64,000 nt of DNA from Prolixibacteraceae bacterium (GCA_003506435.1 DOAQ01000007.1:161227-225226), one strand, 5' to 3'; positions 55,915-64,000 are shown, numbered from the stretch's first letter. Numbers and translations: made by a program. Notes: generated from the sequence alone by a model not told the origin.

Positions 55915-56337
55915 ATGAAACGAATTATTGTTTTCTTTTCTCTCCTTCTTGTTTTCTCAGTTGTATCAGGATACAGTAAAAATCAGACAGATAAATCATC
56001 TGTTATTGTGATGAATGCAAACAACGATGATGCCTCTGCCGTAAAAGCTTACTATTTTCATGCAACCCGCCGGTGTGCCACTTGCCAGGCTGTTGAAGCA
56101 GTCACTAAAGAAGCACTGAAAGAATATTACGGCGACCAGGTTTCGTTTCAGTCGATCAACCGGGAAGAAGACAGCAAAAATCCGCTGATTGAAAAATACA
56201 AAATCAGTGGACAAACCCTGTTGATTATCAAAGGCGACAAGGTGATCAACCTGACCAACGAAGCTTTTCTGAACGCACGGATCAAACCGGACAAGTTCAA
56301 AGCAAAACTTAAATCAACCATCGATTCGATAAAATAA
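55915..56337 (+). CDS. ArsF-like exported thiol protein
   Basis: The 140-residue product has a signal peptide (IIVFFSLLLVFSVVSGYS), then a thioredoxin-like domain with CATC in RRCATCQAVEAVTKE near residue 58 and SGQTLLIIKGDKV as the cis-Pro-like region. It fits the ArsF group. Nine bases from arsE, four from the ArsG-like gene. A partner of ArsE in electron transfer to an arsenical is inferred. Confidence 0.7.
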   Translation: MKRIIVFFSLLLVFSVVSGYSKNQTDKSSVIVMNANNDDASAVKAYYFHATRRCATCQAVEAVTKEALKEYYGDQVSFQSINREEDSKNPLIEKYKISGQTLLIIKGDKVINLTNEAFLNARIKPDKFKAKLKSTIDSIK

Positions 56338-56341
56338 AACA

Positions 56342-57043
56342 ATGGAGGTACTGCAAAATTTCCTTGAAAATTCTCAGTTCCCTTTGTTGTCGGCATTTAT
56401 ACTGGGACTGATGACAGCCGTCAGTCCCTGTCCGCTGGCCACTAATATTACGGCAATCGGGTTTATCAGCAAAGACATTGAAAACCGCAGGAAAGTGTTC
56501 TACAATGGATTAATTTATACACTCGGACGGGCAATTTCGTACACAATTATCGGCTTGCTGTTTTTTTTCGGAGCCGAACAATTCAGCTTGCAGGGATTCT
56601 TTCAAAACTGGGGCGAGAAAATACTCGGCCCGTTGCTCATCATTATTGGGTTGTTTATGCTGGGCGTACTGAATTTCATCAGAATTCCGGGTATTGGCTC
56701 CCTGGCTGATAAAATGGAGAACCGTGCCAACAAGGGATTTTGGGGTGTACTTTTGCTCGGAATTGTGTTTGCCCTGGCTTTCTGCCCGTACAGCGGCGTG
56801 CTTTATTTCGGAATGCTGATCCCCATGACCATCAGCAGCGCTTCGGGATTGTATTTGCCTATTGTATTTGCCCTGGCAACCGGCATCCCGGTTATCCTTT
56901 TTGCATGGCTGATTGCTTTCTCAGTGGGTTCTATCGGAGGTATTTACAACAAAATAAAGACCTTCGAGCAGTGGTTCCGCCGCGTGATTGCCGTGTTGTT
57001 CATTGGCGTGGGTGTGTACTACGTGATAGTTATGTTCTTTTAA
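56342..57043 (+). CDS. ArsG-like CcdA-type membrane protein
   Basis: The 233-residue product has six to seven hydrophobic helices of the CcdA/DsbD type, with one Cys in SPCPLATNITAIGF near residue 28 and one in FCPYSGVLYFG near residue 150. It matches the ArsG group, proposed to export aromatic arsenicals. It also resembles CcdA proteins that carry reducing equivalents. The two roles are not separable here. Third gene after the operator. Confidence 0.7.
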   Translation: MEVLQNFLENSQFPLLSAFILGLMTAVSPCPLATNITAIGFISKDIENRRKVFYNGLIYTLGRAISYTIIGLLFFFGAEQFSLQGFFQNWGEKILGPLLIIIGLFMLGVLNFIRIPGIGSLADKMENRANKGFWGVLLLGIVFALAFCPYSGVLYFGMLIPMTISSASGLYLPIVFALATGIPVILFAWLIAFSVGSIGGIYNKIKTFEQWFRRVIAVLFIGVGVYYVIVMFF

Positions 57044-57058
57044 AAAAATTTGAAAACA

Positions 57059-57080
57059 TTGTTCGTAATTTTGCGAACAA
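57059..57080. promoter_or_regulatory. ArsR-type operator overlapping a -7 promoter, copy 2
   Basis: Same TTGTTCG - TAATTTTG - CGAACAA sequence as at 55637-55658. The flanks are also similar (AAAAAATTTGA on the left, CGAAT on the right). It sits 41 bases before the ArsP-like gene and 15 bases after arsG, giving that permease its own regulated promoter. Confidence 0.8.
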
Positions 57081-57120
57081 CGAATCAGAAATAATCAATT
57101 ACAAATTATAAATCTTAAAC

Positions 57121-58464
57121 GTGGAAACTAAAAAAGAAATAAAAATACTGATTTGGATTGCGGTGTTTTTCGGGGTAGCTTTTTTTCTGCCCATCGAAAG
57201 CGCACGGTTCAACACAGCAATAGCTGCAACATTTGATTTGGTGAAATGGTATGCCCGCGAACACGTGGTACTTTGCCTGTTACCGGCGTTCTTTATTGCC
57301 GGGGTCATTTCAATTTTCGTAAGTCAGGGATCGGTACTGAAATATTTCGGGGCTAATGCAAAAAAATGGCTGGCTTATACTGTTGCCGCAGTTTCGGGAA
57401 CTATTCTGGCTGTTTGCTCCTGCACCATCCTGCCGCTGTTTTCGAGCATTCACAAACGCGGCGCCGGGCTGGGACCAGCTATCGCATTCCTCTATTCCGG
57501 ACCAGCCATCAATATTCTGGCAATCATTTTAACCGCTCGTATTCTAGGGTTTGAAATGGGTGTCGCCCGGACGGTGGGCGCTGTATCGTTCAGTGTGATT
57601 ATTGGCGTTGCCATGTCGATCATTTACCGGAAAGAAGAAAAAATAAAAAAGGAACAACAAATGAATATTGTCCCTGAACCTGAAAAACGCCCGATGTGGC
57701 AAACTTCGTTTCACTTTTTCACACTGATCCTCATTTTGGTTTTTGCCAACTGGGGAGCTCCTTCAAACGGCGATACCAGTAGCACGTGGTATTTTATCTG
57801 GCATTTAAAATGGTATATCACCGGATTCTTTGGCTTGTTTCTGGCTTATTCGTTGATCTATATCCTTAAAATTAAATGGCAGTGGGTTTTGTACGCAGTA
57901 CTTGCAACTGCATTATCGGCATTGCTGGCTACAACATTTATCGAAAATCCGAAGTTAAGCCCTTTGGTTCCGATGATCGTCGGGATTGCTGCATTAAGTA
58001 TCATTACCTTGTTCGACAAAAATGATGAGGACAACAAGGGATGGACCATCTCAACCTGGGAATTTGCCAAACAGATTCTGCCCTTACTCGCTGTGGGTGT
58101 GGTAACCGCAGGGTTCCTTTTGGGTTCGACCCACGACGGACAAGCCATCGCCGGGGTCATTCCCAACGAATGGATTTCGGCATTGGTCGGAGGAAACTCT
58201 GTTTTCTCTAACTTATTTGCCTCGGTGGTTGGCGCATTCATGTATTTTGCCACGCTTACCGAAGTACCGATTTTGCAAGGCTTAATTGCTTCGGGCATGG
58301 GCAAAGGCCCTGCACTGGCATTGTTACTGGCCGGTCCGTCGCTTTCGTTGCCCAACATGCTGGTCATCCGCGGCATAATGGGAACACAAAAAACGGTGGT
58401 GTATGTAACATTGGTAGTGGTAATGGCGACCGTGTCGGGATTGATTTACGGATCACTTTTTTAA
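57121..58464 (+). CDS. ArsP/DUF318-type organometal(loid) permease
   Basis: The 447-residue product is a permease of the ArsP/YraQ (DUF318) family with ten or so helices. The family's Cys-rich segment is present: AVCSCTILPLFSSIHKRGAGLGPAIAFLYSGPAIN near residue 100, and the second-half repeat LTEVPILQGLIASGMGKGPALALLLAGPSLSLP near 380. ArsP exports trivalent organoarsenicals. The start is GTG at 57121; no better start is seen. Substrate inferred from family and operon. Confidence 0.82.
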   Translation: METKKEIKILIWIAVFFGVAFFLPIESARFNTAIAATFDLVKWYAREHVVLCLLPAFFIAGVISIFVSQGSVLKYFGANAKKWLAYTVAAVSGTILAVCSCTILPLFSSIHKRGAGLGPAIAFLYSGPAINILAIILTARILGFEMGVARTVGAVSFSVIIGVAMSIIYRKEEKIKKEQQMNIVPEPEKRPMWQTSFHFFTLILILVFANWGAPSNGDTSSTWYFIWHLKWYITGFFGLFLAYSLIYILKIKWQWVLYAVLATALSALLATTFIENPKLSPLVPMIVGIAALSIITLFDKNDEDNKGWTISTWEFAKQILPLLAVGVVTAGFLLGSTHDGQAIAGVIPNEWISALVGGNSVFSNLFASVVGAFMYFATLTEVPILQGLIASGMGKGPALALLLAGPSLSLPNMLVIRGIMGTQKTVVYVTLVVVMATVSGLIYGSLF

Positions 58465-58485
58465 ATGACAGACTATACCGAATAA

Positions 58486-58914
58486 ATGCAAAAAGAAACC
58501 TATCAGAATATTCCTTTGAAACTTGCAACCTTGCTGGGCGCTCTATCGCACCCGGCAAGGTTACAAATCATGCTGCACCTGGCAAAATTTAATGGTTGTC
58601 AGGCTGGTGGTATTTCAGAAAAATTGCCATTGGCAAAATCAACCGTTTCCGAACACCTGAATAAGTTAAAAGAAGCTGGTTTAATCACCTGCACCAATGA
58701 AGGTACCTGTTCCAATTACCGGATCAGCGATGAAGGATTTGACCTGTTAAAAACCTACTTCAATGAATTTCTGGGGGCAGTGGAACAATGGCAGGGAAAA
58801 CAAACCGATTGTTGCCCTGATAAAGGCTTGGATACACCAAAGTGTAACCGGGTATTTGAAATTTGTAAAACATTGCCATGTTTTACAATTGATTGCTATC
58901 CAAATCAAAACTGA
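58486..58914 (+). CDS. Second ArsR-family regulator with Cys-rich C-terminal tail
   Basis: The 142-residue product has an ArsR winged helix (HPARLQIMLHLAKFNGCQAGGISEKLPLAKSTVSEHLNKLKEAGLI) and a C-terminal tail with six Cys (C109, C110, C120, C127, C132, C137), which may bind metal. The tail's DNA overlaps a remnant of a CDF exporter in another frame (see 58904-59008), so its last part may be an artefact of a deletion. It lies 21 bases after the ArsP-like gene and before the TonB-receptor and DUF169 row. Confidence 0.75.
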   Translation: MQKETYQNIPLKLATLLGALSHPARLQIMLHLAKFNGCQAGGISEKLPLAKSTVSEHLNKLKEAGLITCTNEGTCSNYRISDEGFDLLKTYFNEFLGAVEQWQGKQTDCCPDKGLDTPKCNRVFEICKTLPCFTIDCYPNQN

Positions 58915-59008
58915 AATTAAACACGAGTTAGAACATGTGAATATCCAACATGCTACACTCGAATTTGAAACCGAAGATGAAAACTGCATCGATACCAATG
59001 CTTATTGA
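58904..59008 (+). pseudogene. Remnant of a CDF-type metal exporter (C-terminus)
   Basis: In a different frame from the ArsR gene, about 34 codons read IKTEIKHELEHVNIQHATLE and then FETEDENCID, the typical C-terminal cytoplasmic end of cation diffusion facilitators (IKHxLxxxxxIxHATLxFE). No membrane domain precedes it: upstream is the ArsR gene. It therefore looks like a relic left by a deletion that joined the two genes. It stops 17 bases before the next gene's likely start. Confidence 0.6.
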
Positions 59009-59025
59009 TAATTAAAACAAAAAGA

Positions 59026-61410
59026 ATGTTTAAGATTTTAAAAACGATAATTGCTTTTTTCATTATATGCTCTTGGATTTCAACAAGCGCACAGGAGAAT
59101 AAAAAAACAACTTTTTCGGGTAATGTCATTGATTCATTGACCCGTCAACCCATTGAATTTGCATCGGTAGCTGTTTATAAGAAGATGGATAATTCCCTCA
59201 TTACCGGAACAGTTACTAATTCCAAAGGCGAATTTTCGTTGGAACTACCGCCAGCAAAATGTATTGTCAAATCGAGTTTTGTTGGATACAAAAGCAAAAC
59301 AGTGGCTGTTGACCTAACCAATAACTCAATTCGTAAGATTGAGCCAATCGAGTTAAGCAATTCTGCGGTTTCCATCAACGAAGTTCAGGTAACAGGCAAT
59401 AGAGCAGAAAAGCAAATCAGCATCGAGAAAACCAAAATCGATGTATCGCAAAATATTTCTTCGGTTTCAAGTAGCATCACCGATGTGCTGAAAAACCAGT
59501 CATCAATTAGTATCGATGCTGAAAACAATATTTATTTGAGGGGCAACAGTAACATTCTAATCCTGGTGGATGGTCGCCCAACAACAGTTACATCACTTGG
59601 CTCATTGCCCTCTGCCAATGTTGAAAATATTGAACTGATTACCAATCCCGATGCAAAATACGACGCCGAAGGAACAGGAGGGATTATCAATATAGTCACT
59701 AAAAAACAAAAAACGAAAGGGATAAACGGTGTAATCACATTAAATTATGGCATCAACAACCGTTTTAACGGTGGTGCTGGTTTAAATTACACAAGGGGCA
59801 TATGGTCTCTCGGCTTTACGTACAATGGCAGGTATGAAAAATCAAATGTAAATAGTTTCCTCACCCGCCAATTGTATGCCCAAAATACATCAATCGAACA
59901 GAATGTACATTCAGAATTATCGAACCCTACCCATGTTTTTGGGGCTACACTAACCGCCAAGCCCAACAATAAGAATATGATCTCTTTCAGTTTGAAATCT
60001 GTGATTTTCGATAATTCCACAAATCAGGGAATCAATGGAACTCAAATTAATGGCTCACAACAGGGAATCAATTTTAAAAGAATAAATGAAGTCACCTGGT
60101 CGAGAAGGAATATTGACGGAGCGCTGTCGTATAAAAATATTTTTGAAAAAAATAAGCACGAAATTTCTTTTGATGCCATGTATTCGATGACGAAAGGAGC
60201 AAGAACCGGGAATTACATTGTTAACGATGTCTATTCTCAAAAATCAGACGCGGGAGGAACGCCAACAAATATTACCCTTCAAACCGACTACTTTAAAAAT
60301 CTTTCAAAAAACGGACGGGTTGAATTTGGGTTAAAAGCATTTTCAAGGTGGAATAGTTTTTCTTCCCATTTCTATGATAAGGATACAATGTCGAACCAAT
60401 GGCTGATCAATCCAAAATACAGCAACGATTTGGAATACAAGGAGTATATTTATTCTACTTACCTGATGTATTCCGATAGTTTGATGAAGAAATTATATTA
60501 TAAAATTGGGGTACGGATGGAATACAACACCTCTGAGTTAATCCAGAAATCAACCAACGAAAATAGCAATGCCAACTACTTATTCCCGTTTCCATTCTTG
60601 CTGATTAAATATCCGATCAATGCAACACAAAATATCGCATTAAGCTTAACCCGTCGGGTTACACGCCCAATTTATTCACAGCTTAACCCTTATATCGTAG
60701 TAATCGACCAAATTACCTACGAAACAGGAAATCAGCATTTGGTACCTGAAATTGTTGACAAGCTGGAATTTAATCATTCATGGGTTAAAGATAAATTTCA
60801 ATTGAGAAGCAATTTGTTTTATGGAATCACCAAAGACTTTATTACACAGGTTTCTTTATTGTCATCGAATAATCTGATTGTAACCTATGTGAATGGCGAC
60901 AAACAAATTAAAACGGGTCTTGATATGGATGCCACTTACAAAATCAACAAAGTCTTTTCTGTTAATCCGGCATTGTCGGTATTCTACACAAAGTCTGAAG
61001 GCAAATACAATGAAATTGACTTGGGCACAAATGGAATGGCTTGGACAGGTAATTTAAAATTTTCGGCTAAACCCGATGCCCGAACCGACTTTCAATTCCT
61101 TCTGAATTACAATTCACCAATTGCTTTACCTCAATTTAAGTTGAATGAGATTTATTATGCCGATTTTGCAGTGAAACGCACATTTCTGAAAAGTAAAGTT
61201 GCATTGTCGTTCAATGTTTCTGATGTGTTTAATACCCGTCAATGGGTTATTAATACCGAAAATAGTACGTATAAATTGCACAATAAAAGCAAAAACGACA
61301 CACGTGTTTTCTGGTTTGGAATCACCTACAATTTCAATGCTTATAAAGCGTCGAACGGGCAGAAAAGTGAAGTTGAAAACGATGGTGCTTTAATAAAACT
61401 TGGACAATAA
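59026..61410 (+). CDS. TonB-dependent receptor / outer membrane beta-barrel protein
   Basis: The roughly 794-residue product has a signal peptide (ILKTIIAFFIICSWISTSAQ), a CarboxypepD_reg-like domain at about 30-105 (TFSGNVIDSLTRQPIEFASVAVY), a plug-like domain (LRGNSNILILVDGRPTT, ELITNPDAKYDAEGTGGIINIV) and an outer-membrane beta-barrel family C-terminus ending in FNAYKASNGQ-type residues, unlike the thiamine receptor. The frame opens with TTG at 59005; ATG at 59026 is preferred. Its place beside ArsR2 and DUF169 suggests a metal- or metalloid-linked substrate, but this is inferred. Confidence 0.83.
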   Translation: MFKILKTIIAFFIICSWISTSAQENKKTTFSGNVIDSLTRQPIEFASVAVYKKMDNSLITGTVTNSKGEFSLELPPAKCIVKSSFVGYKSKTVAVDLTNNSIRKIEPIELSNSAVSINEVQVTGNRAEKQISIEKTKIDVSQNISSVSSSITDVLKNQSSISIDAENNIYLRGNSNILILVDGRPTTVTSLGSLPSANVENIELITNPDAKYDAEGTGGIINIVTKKQKTKGINGVITLNYGINNRFNGGAGLNYTRGIWSLGFTYNGRYEKSNVNSFLTRQLYAQNTSIEQNVHSELSNPTHVFGATLTAKPNNKNMISFSLKSVIFDNSTNQGINGTQINGSQQGINFKRINEVTWSRRNIDGALSYKNIFEKNKHEISFDAMYSMTKGARTGNYIVNDVYSQKSDAGGTPTNITLQTDYFKNLSKNGRVEFGLKAFSRWNSFSSHFYDKDTMSNQWLINPKYSNDLEYKEYIYSTYLMYSDSLMKKLYYKIGVRMEYNTSELIQKSTNENSNANYLFPFPFLLIKYPINATQNIALSLTRRVTRPIYSQLNPYIVVIDQITYETGNQHLVPEIVDKLEFNHSWVKDKFQLRSNLFYGITKDFITQVSLLSSNNLIVTYVNGDKQIKTGLDMDATYKINKVFSVNPALSVFYTKSEGKYNEIDLGTNGMAWTGNLKFSAKPDARTDFQFLLNYNSPIALPQFKLNEIYYADFAVKRTFLKSKVALSFNVSDVFNTRQWVINTENSTYKLHNKSKNDTRVFWFGITYNFNAYKASNGQKSEVENDGALIKLGQ

Positions 61411-61416
61411 AAGTAA

Positions 61417-62220
61417 ATGAGCATGAATTTAACAAATAACATTGATGTTATGGAGTATCTTCAATCAGATTCAGAAAAAATAAAACAGATACTTGGTCTG
61501 ACATCTTCATTGGTAGGGGTGAAATTTATTTTTTCAAAAGAAGAAACACCTGCCGGAATTGAAAAATTGAACGGCCATCGTTATTGCCAGGCATTAATGA
61601 AAGCCCGTCATGGAGCGCATGTGCTGCTCGATGCTGAGGGAATTGTTTGTCCGGCTGCGGCAGCAGCTTTTGGATTTAAACCGCTGCCCGAAGCTTTGAA
61701 ATCGGGCAAAGGGCTGGTGGGTTTTGGTATTATAAACGAAGAAGCTACCGGTAAAACCATGTTCGAAGGAATGACCACTTTGCCACAAGGCAAGCTCAAT
61801 GCCTTGTACCTTTTTCCACTCGAAACAGCAACCATCGAACCCGACATTGTAGTAGTGGAAGATGAAACCGAGAAACTCATGTGGTTTGCACTGGCCAATC
61901 TGAATGTTAAAGGTGGGTATCGTGTTGAGAGTAGCACCTCCATTCTTCAGGCTACCTGCGTCGATGCTACGACTATTCCTTATTTGCAACAAAAATTCAA
62001 CATGAGCATGGGTTGTTACGGTTGCCGCGATGCCACCGACATTTGCCCCAACGAAACCGTTCTGGGATTCCCGTTCAAAGATTTTAAAGCCATTGCTGAA
62101 AGCATAGAATATTTAAGCCAAAAAGCTATTCCCAACTCTCGGGGCAAGAATGCTTTTGCCATGCTTAAACGTAAAGAAGCTGAGAAAATTAGTGAAACCG
62201 ATCCATTTCAAAACAACTAA
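61417..62220 (+). CDS. DUF169 protein with Cys-rich segment
   Basis: The 267-residue product is of the DUF169 family: VGVKFIFSKEETPAGIEKL, then RYCQALMKARHGAHVLLDAEGIVCPAAAAAFG with two Cys near residues 55 and 75, and MGCYGCRDATDICPNE near 200. The three clustered Cys could bind a metal or cofactor. No signal peptide is seen, so it is probably cytoplasmic. Its reaction is not known. It follows the receptor by 6 bases and precedes the BFD-like gene. Confidence 0.75.
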   Translation: MSMNLTNNIDVMEYLQSDSEKIKQILGLTSSLVGVKFIFSKEETPAGIEKLNGHRYCQALMKARHGAHVLLDAEGIVCPAAAAAFGFKPLPEALKSGKGLVGFGIINEEATGKTMFEGMTTLPQGKLNALYLFPLETATIEPDIVVVEDETEKLMWFALANLNVKGGYRVESSTSILQATCVDATTIPYLQQKFNMSMGCYGCRDATDICPNETVLGFPFKDFKAIAESIEYLSQKAIPNSRGKNAFAMLKRKEAEKISETDPFQNN

Positions 62221-62236
62221 ATACTCAAAGTAAGTA

Positions 62237-62464
62237 ATGGAAAAAGAGAATGAAATTATTTGCTACTGTCGAAATGTTTCGAGGGCTGAAATTGAAAGTG
62301 CGATTCAGGCAGGTGCCAAAACCTTACAGGATATTCAACGGATGACATCCGCTTGTATAGGCAATCTTTGTTCCGACTTAAATCCAAAAGGGGTTTGCTG
62401 TTTTGTCGATATTATCCCTATGCTTCCCAAAGACTCGGGTAAATGTTCGTGTTGTTGTGGTTAA
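62237..62464 (+). CDS. BFD-like [2Fe-2S] protein
   Basis: The 75-residue product resembles bacterioferritin-associated ferredoxin: ICYCRNVSRAEIESAIQAGA, TLQDIQRMTSACIGNLC and an unusual Cys-rich end KCSCCCG. The usual BFD ligand pattern is CxC with later CxxC; here the last pair is CxxxxC (CIGNLC), so cluster binding should be tested. It may serve the neighbouring redox proteins (inferred). Confidence 0.7.
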   Translation: MEKENEIICYCRNVSRAEIESAIQAGAKTLQDIQRMTSACIGNLCSDLNPKGVCCFVDIIPMLPKDSGKCSCCCG

Positions 62465-62476
62465 AAAAATCAAATT

Positions 62477-63556
62477 ATGAGAATTAAGGATTTCTGGCTT
62501 TTGTGCCTGATTTTGATAACAGCAAACGGTTTGTTTGGCCAGACAAAGGATATCCCGTTTCAACCATCAGGTAAACCAATTGTGCAGGTATTCGGCAACT
62601 TCGGTTATAATGTTTCCGAAAATGCCCAAAAGCAATACAGCTTCTGGTTTGGCCGGGCCCATTTGGGATACGAATACCAGTTTAGCCCACAGTTTTCAGG
62701 AAAAATCATCATGGATGCAGGACGGCCTACAACGGTTGGGCAAATCAGCGTGGTGAATGCTTCGGGTGACAACCTCACCGTTTCAAACTCATCGAAAGAA
62801 GGCAGTTACTATACCATGACTTTGAAATTTGCATCGCTGGAATGGAACCCAAATGAACAAGTCAAAATTCAGGCCGGGGGAATTCTTCAAAATCATTATA
62901 TCACACAGGAAAAATTCTGGGGCTATCGTTATCTGGCCGAAACATTTCAGGACCGATATTATAAAATTCCAAGCAGCGATTTGGGAATAATTGTCTATTT
63001 AAAAGCCAATGAGAAAATTGGTTTCGATTTGGCATTAACCAACGGCGAAGGTTTCCGTTTCGATCAGGATGCCTACGGCGATGTGAAACTGGCTGGCGGT
63101 GTCGATTTTATTCCTGCAAAAAATCTACAAACCCGTTTCTATTACGACCACACTTCTTCAACGAATCCTGTAAAACCGGACACACAACAATTAATTTCAT
63201 TTTTTGCCGGTTATAAGCTGGAAAACAAATTCAGGATTGGAGGCGAATACAATTACCGGTTCAATCATCTCAACATCAGTAATCATAATCTGTTCGGGTG
63301 GTCGTTCTATGGAAGTCATTCTTTGTGGAGAAACATAGAACTATTTGCACGTTTCGACTGGTTACAGGCCAATACAATGAATGGAGAAACAGATAACTGG
63401 TATTATCAAAACACAGGAAAAGCATTGATTACCGGAGTTCACTTTTCACTCATGAGAGGAATTAACCTATCGTTGAACTATCAGGGCTGGCAACCCGACG
63501 AAAACAGTTTAACATCTCAAAATCACCTATTAGTAAGCTTTGAATACAAACTTTAA
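62477..63556 (+). CDS. Outer membrane porin-like beta-barrel protein
   Basis: The 359-residue product has a signal peptide (WLLCLILITANGLFGQ) and a series of alternating amphipathic strands ending in a C-terminal LLVSFEYKL, typical of phosphate-selective-porin-like barrels (porin O/P type). It would form a diffusion pore, perhaps for the compound handled by the DUF169 row. It lies 12 bases after the BFD-like gene. Confidence 0.7.
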   Translation: MRIKDFWLLCLILITANGLFGQTKDIPFQPSGKPIVQVFGNFGYNVSENAQKQYSFWFGRAHLGYEYQFSPQFSGKIIMDAGRPTTVGQISVVNASGDNLTVSNSSKEGSYYTMTLKFASLEWNPNEQVKIQAGGILQNHYITQEKFWGYRYLAETFQDRYYKIPSSDLGIIVYLKANEKIGFDLALTNGEGFRFDQDAYGDVKLAGGVDFIPAKNLQTRFYYDHTSSTNPVKPDTQQLISFFAGYKLENKFRIGGEYNYRFNHLNISNHNLFGWSFYGSHSLWRNIELFARFDWLQANTMNGETDNWYYQNTGKALITGVHFSLMRGINLSLNYQGWQPDENSLTSQNHLLVSFEYKL

Positions 63557-63566
63557 AAAACAATAA

Positions 63567-63941
63567 ATGGAAAATCCTGAAAATAGCTCCTGCCTTTGCG
63601 GGACAAGCGAATACATGGTACTGGCTTGCAGCGGATCGTGTGATCTGGGTCGAATTACTGACCTTGTAGCCCGCAGATTACGCGATAACGGCGTGCGAAA
63701 AATGAATTGTCTGGCCGTTGTTGGCGCAGGAATTGAAAAATCAATCGAAAATTTCAAAACAAAAAATATTTTGATGCTTGACGGTTGCCCCATTGATTGC
63801 GGCAAACAGATTCTGGACAAAGCAGGGTTCGCCAATTACAAATACATGCGGGTAACCGACCTCGGTTTAAAAAAAGGGCAAACGCCCGTAACCGAAGATG
63901 TCGTAAATTTGGTATATGAAAAAGCAGAAATTATCTATTAA
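63567..63941 (+). CDS. DGC-domain, putative zinc-binding protein
   Basis: The 124-residue product matches the DGC (PF08859) family by its Cys-rich beginning (SSCLCGTSEYMVLACSGSCDLGRITD), then DGCPIDCGKQIL near residue 73, which gives the family its name. These proteins are thought to bind zinc or another metal through cysteines. It lies 10 bases after the porin and 17 before the ProC-like gene, in the same direction. Confidence 0.75.
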   Translation: MENPENSSCLCGTSEYMVLACSGSCDLGRITDLVARRLRDNGVRKMNCLAVVGAGIEKSIENFKTKNILMLDGCPIDCGKQILDKAGFANYKYMRVTDLGLKKGQTPVTEDVVNLVYEKAEIIY

Positions 63942-63958
63942 CCAATAATCAATTGATC

Positions 63959-64000
63959 ATGAAAACAAATTCTTTAGGTTTTATCGGTGGTGGCCGCATC
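63959..64000 (+). CDS. Start of a ProC-like NAD(P)-binding protein (partial)
   Basis: Only the first 14 codons are in the window: MKTNSLGFIGGGRI, the Rossmann opening of pyrroline-5-carboxylate reductase-like proteins. The gene continues past the right edge. It follows the DGC gene by 17 bases, so it belongs to the same row. Whether it is true proC or a paralogue in the DUF169 row cannot be told. Confidence 0.5.
   Translation, partial: MKTNSLGFIGGGRI

Noticed and set aside
58763..58903. Upstream extension of the CDF remnant frame within the ArsR gene
   Set aside because: Residues before about 58904 do not resemble CDF proteins and coincide with the ArsR coding frame, so only the last 34 codons are treated as a relic.
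1..64000. CRISPR arrays, tRNA or rRNA genes, transposases or phage genes
   Set aside because: None was recognisable by eye. Only short inverted repeats and the one 280-bp direct repeat pair stand out.

Overview
The window is a 64 kb chromosomal segment from a member of the Bacteroidota, most likely a Bacteroidales/Marinilabiliales-type environmental or plant-polysaccharide-using bacterium (lineage inferred, not proven). Pointers are two TonB-dependent receptors with CarboxypepD_reg-type N-termini, promoters of the Bacteroidetes type (TTTG, about 20 nt, TAnnTTTG), few Shine-Dalgarno sites, a ResB-CcsA fusion, a YqgE/LptC/CNNM/PpiD gene set and DUF6249. No rRNA, tRNA, CRISPR array, phage gene or transposase was seen.

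Layout. (1) 1-2246: the end of the complex I operon (nuoM 3' part, nuoN) and a small unknown protein with a terminator. (2) 2370-5664: five or so coupled minus-strand genes for envelope proteins (TM2 protein, LolA-like protein, a secreted-looking YidD, and two paralogous TPR proteins), followed at 5803-6083 by a truncated copy of the small unknown gene plus its terminator, so the block lies between 280-bp direct repeats. (3) 6084-8580: a leader-like intergenic region, a MATE pump and a PH-like protein. (4) 8661-11332: a thiamine-type TonB-dependent receptor under a clear promoter and TPP riboswitch. (5) 11548-15877: Hsp20, a K+ channel, cytidine deaminase, a LysM glucosaminidase, and an ECF sigma/membrane protein pair. 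(6) 15947-28057: envelope and cofactor genes (PpiD, CNNM, LptC, TPR; CoaX-NadC-NadB; YqgE, FtsB-like, PruA). (7) 28245-36733: hybrid-free sensor kinase, Nnr, an AT-rich unknown membrane protein, a peptide (POT) transporter and acetyl-CoA synthetase.

(8) 36877-45221 is the most striking block: a compact minus-strand operon that reads as a complete route from apiose-containing plant glycans to L-erythrulose. It has a GH140-like apiosidase, a sugar permease, a Gfo/Idh/MocA apiose dehydrogenase, an apionate lactonase, an apionate oxidoisomerase and a 3-oxoisoapionate decarboxylase, with a divergent GntR/LacI-hybrid regulator. The L-erythrulose kinase and isomerases that would finish the pathway are not in the window.

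(9) 45243-55147: assorted oxidoreductases, acyl-CoA ligase, CcsBA cytochrome c maturation protein, GNAT acetyltransferase and a glycosyltransferase fused to a degenerate sugar-phosphate transferase. (10) 55299-64000: a metalloid-type resistance region: ArsR, ArsE/F/G-like proteins and an ArsP-type permease, with two almost identical ArsR-type palindromes that contain the -7 promoter element. It is followed by a second ArsR with a Cys-rich tail, a relic of a CDF metal exporter, a TonB-dependent receptor, and a DUF169 / BFD-like / porin / DGC-domain / ProC-like gene row that looks like an undescribed metal- or metalloid-linked system and runs off the right edge.
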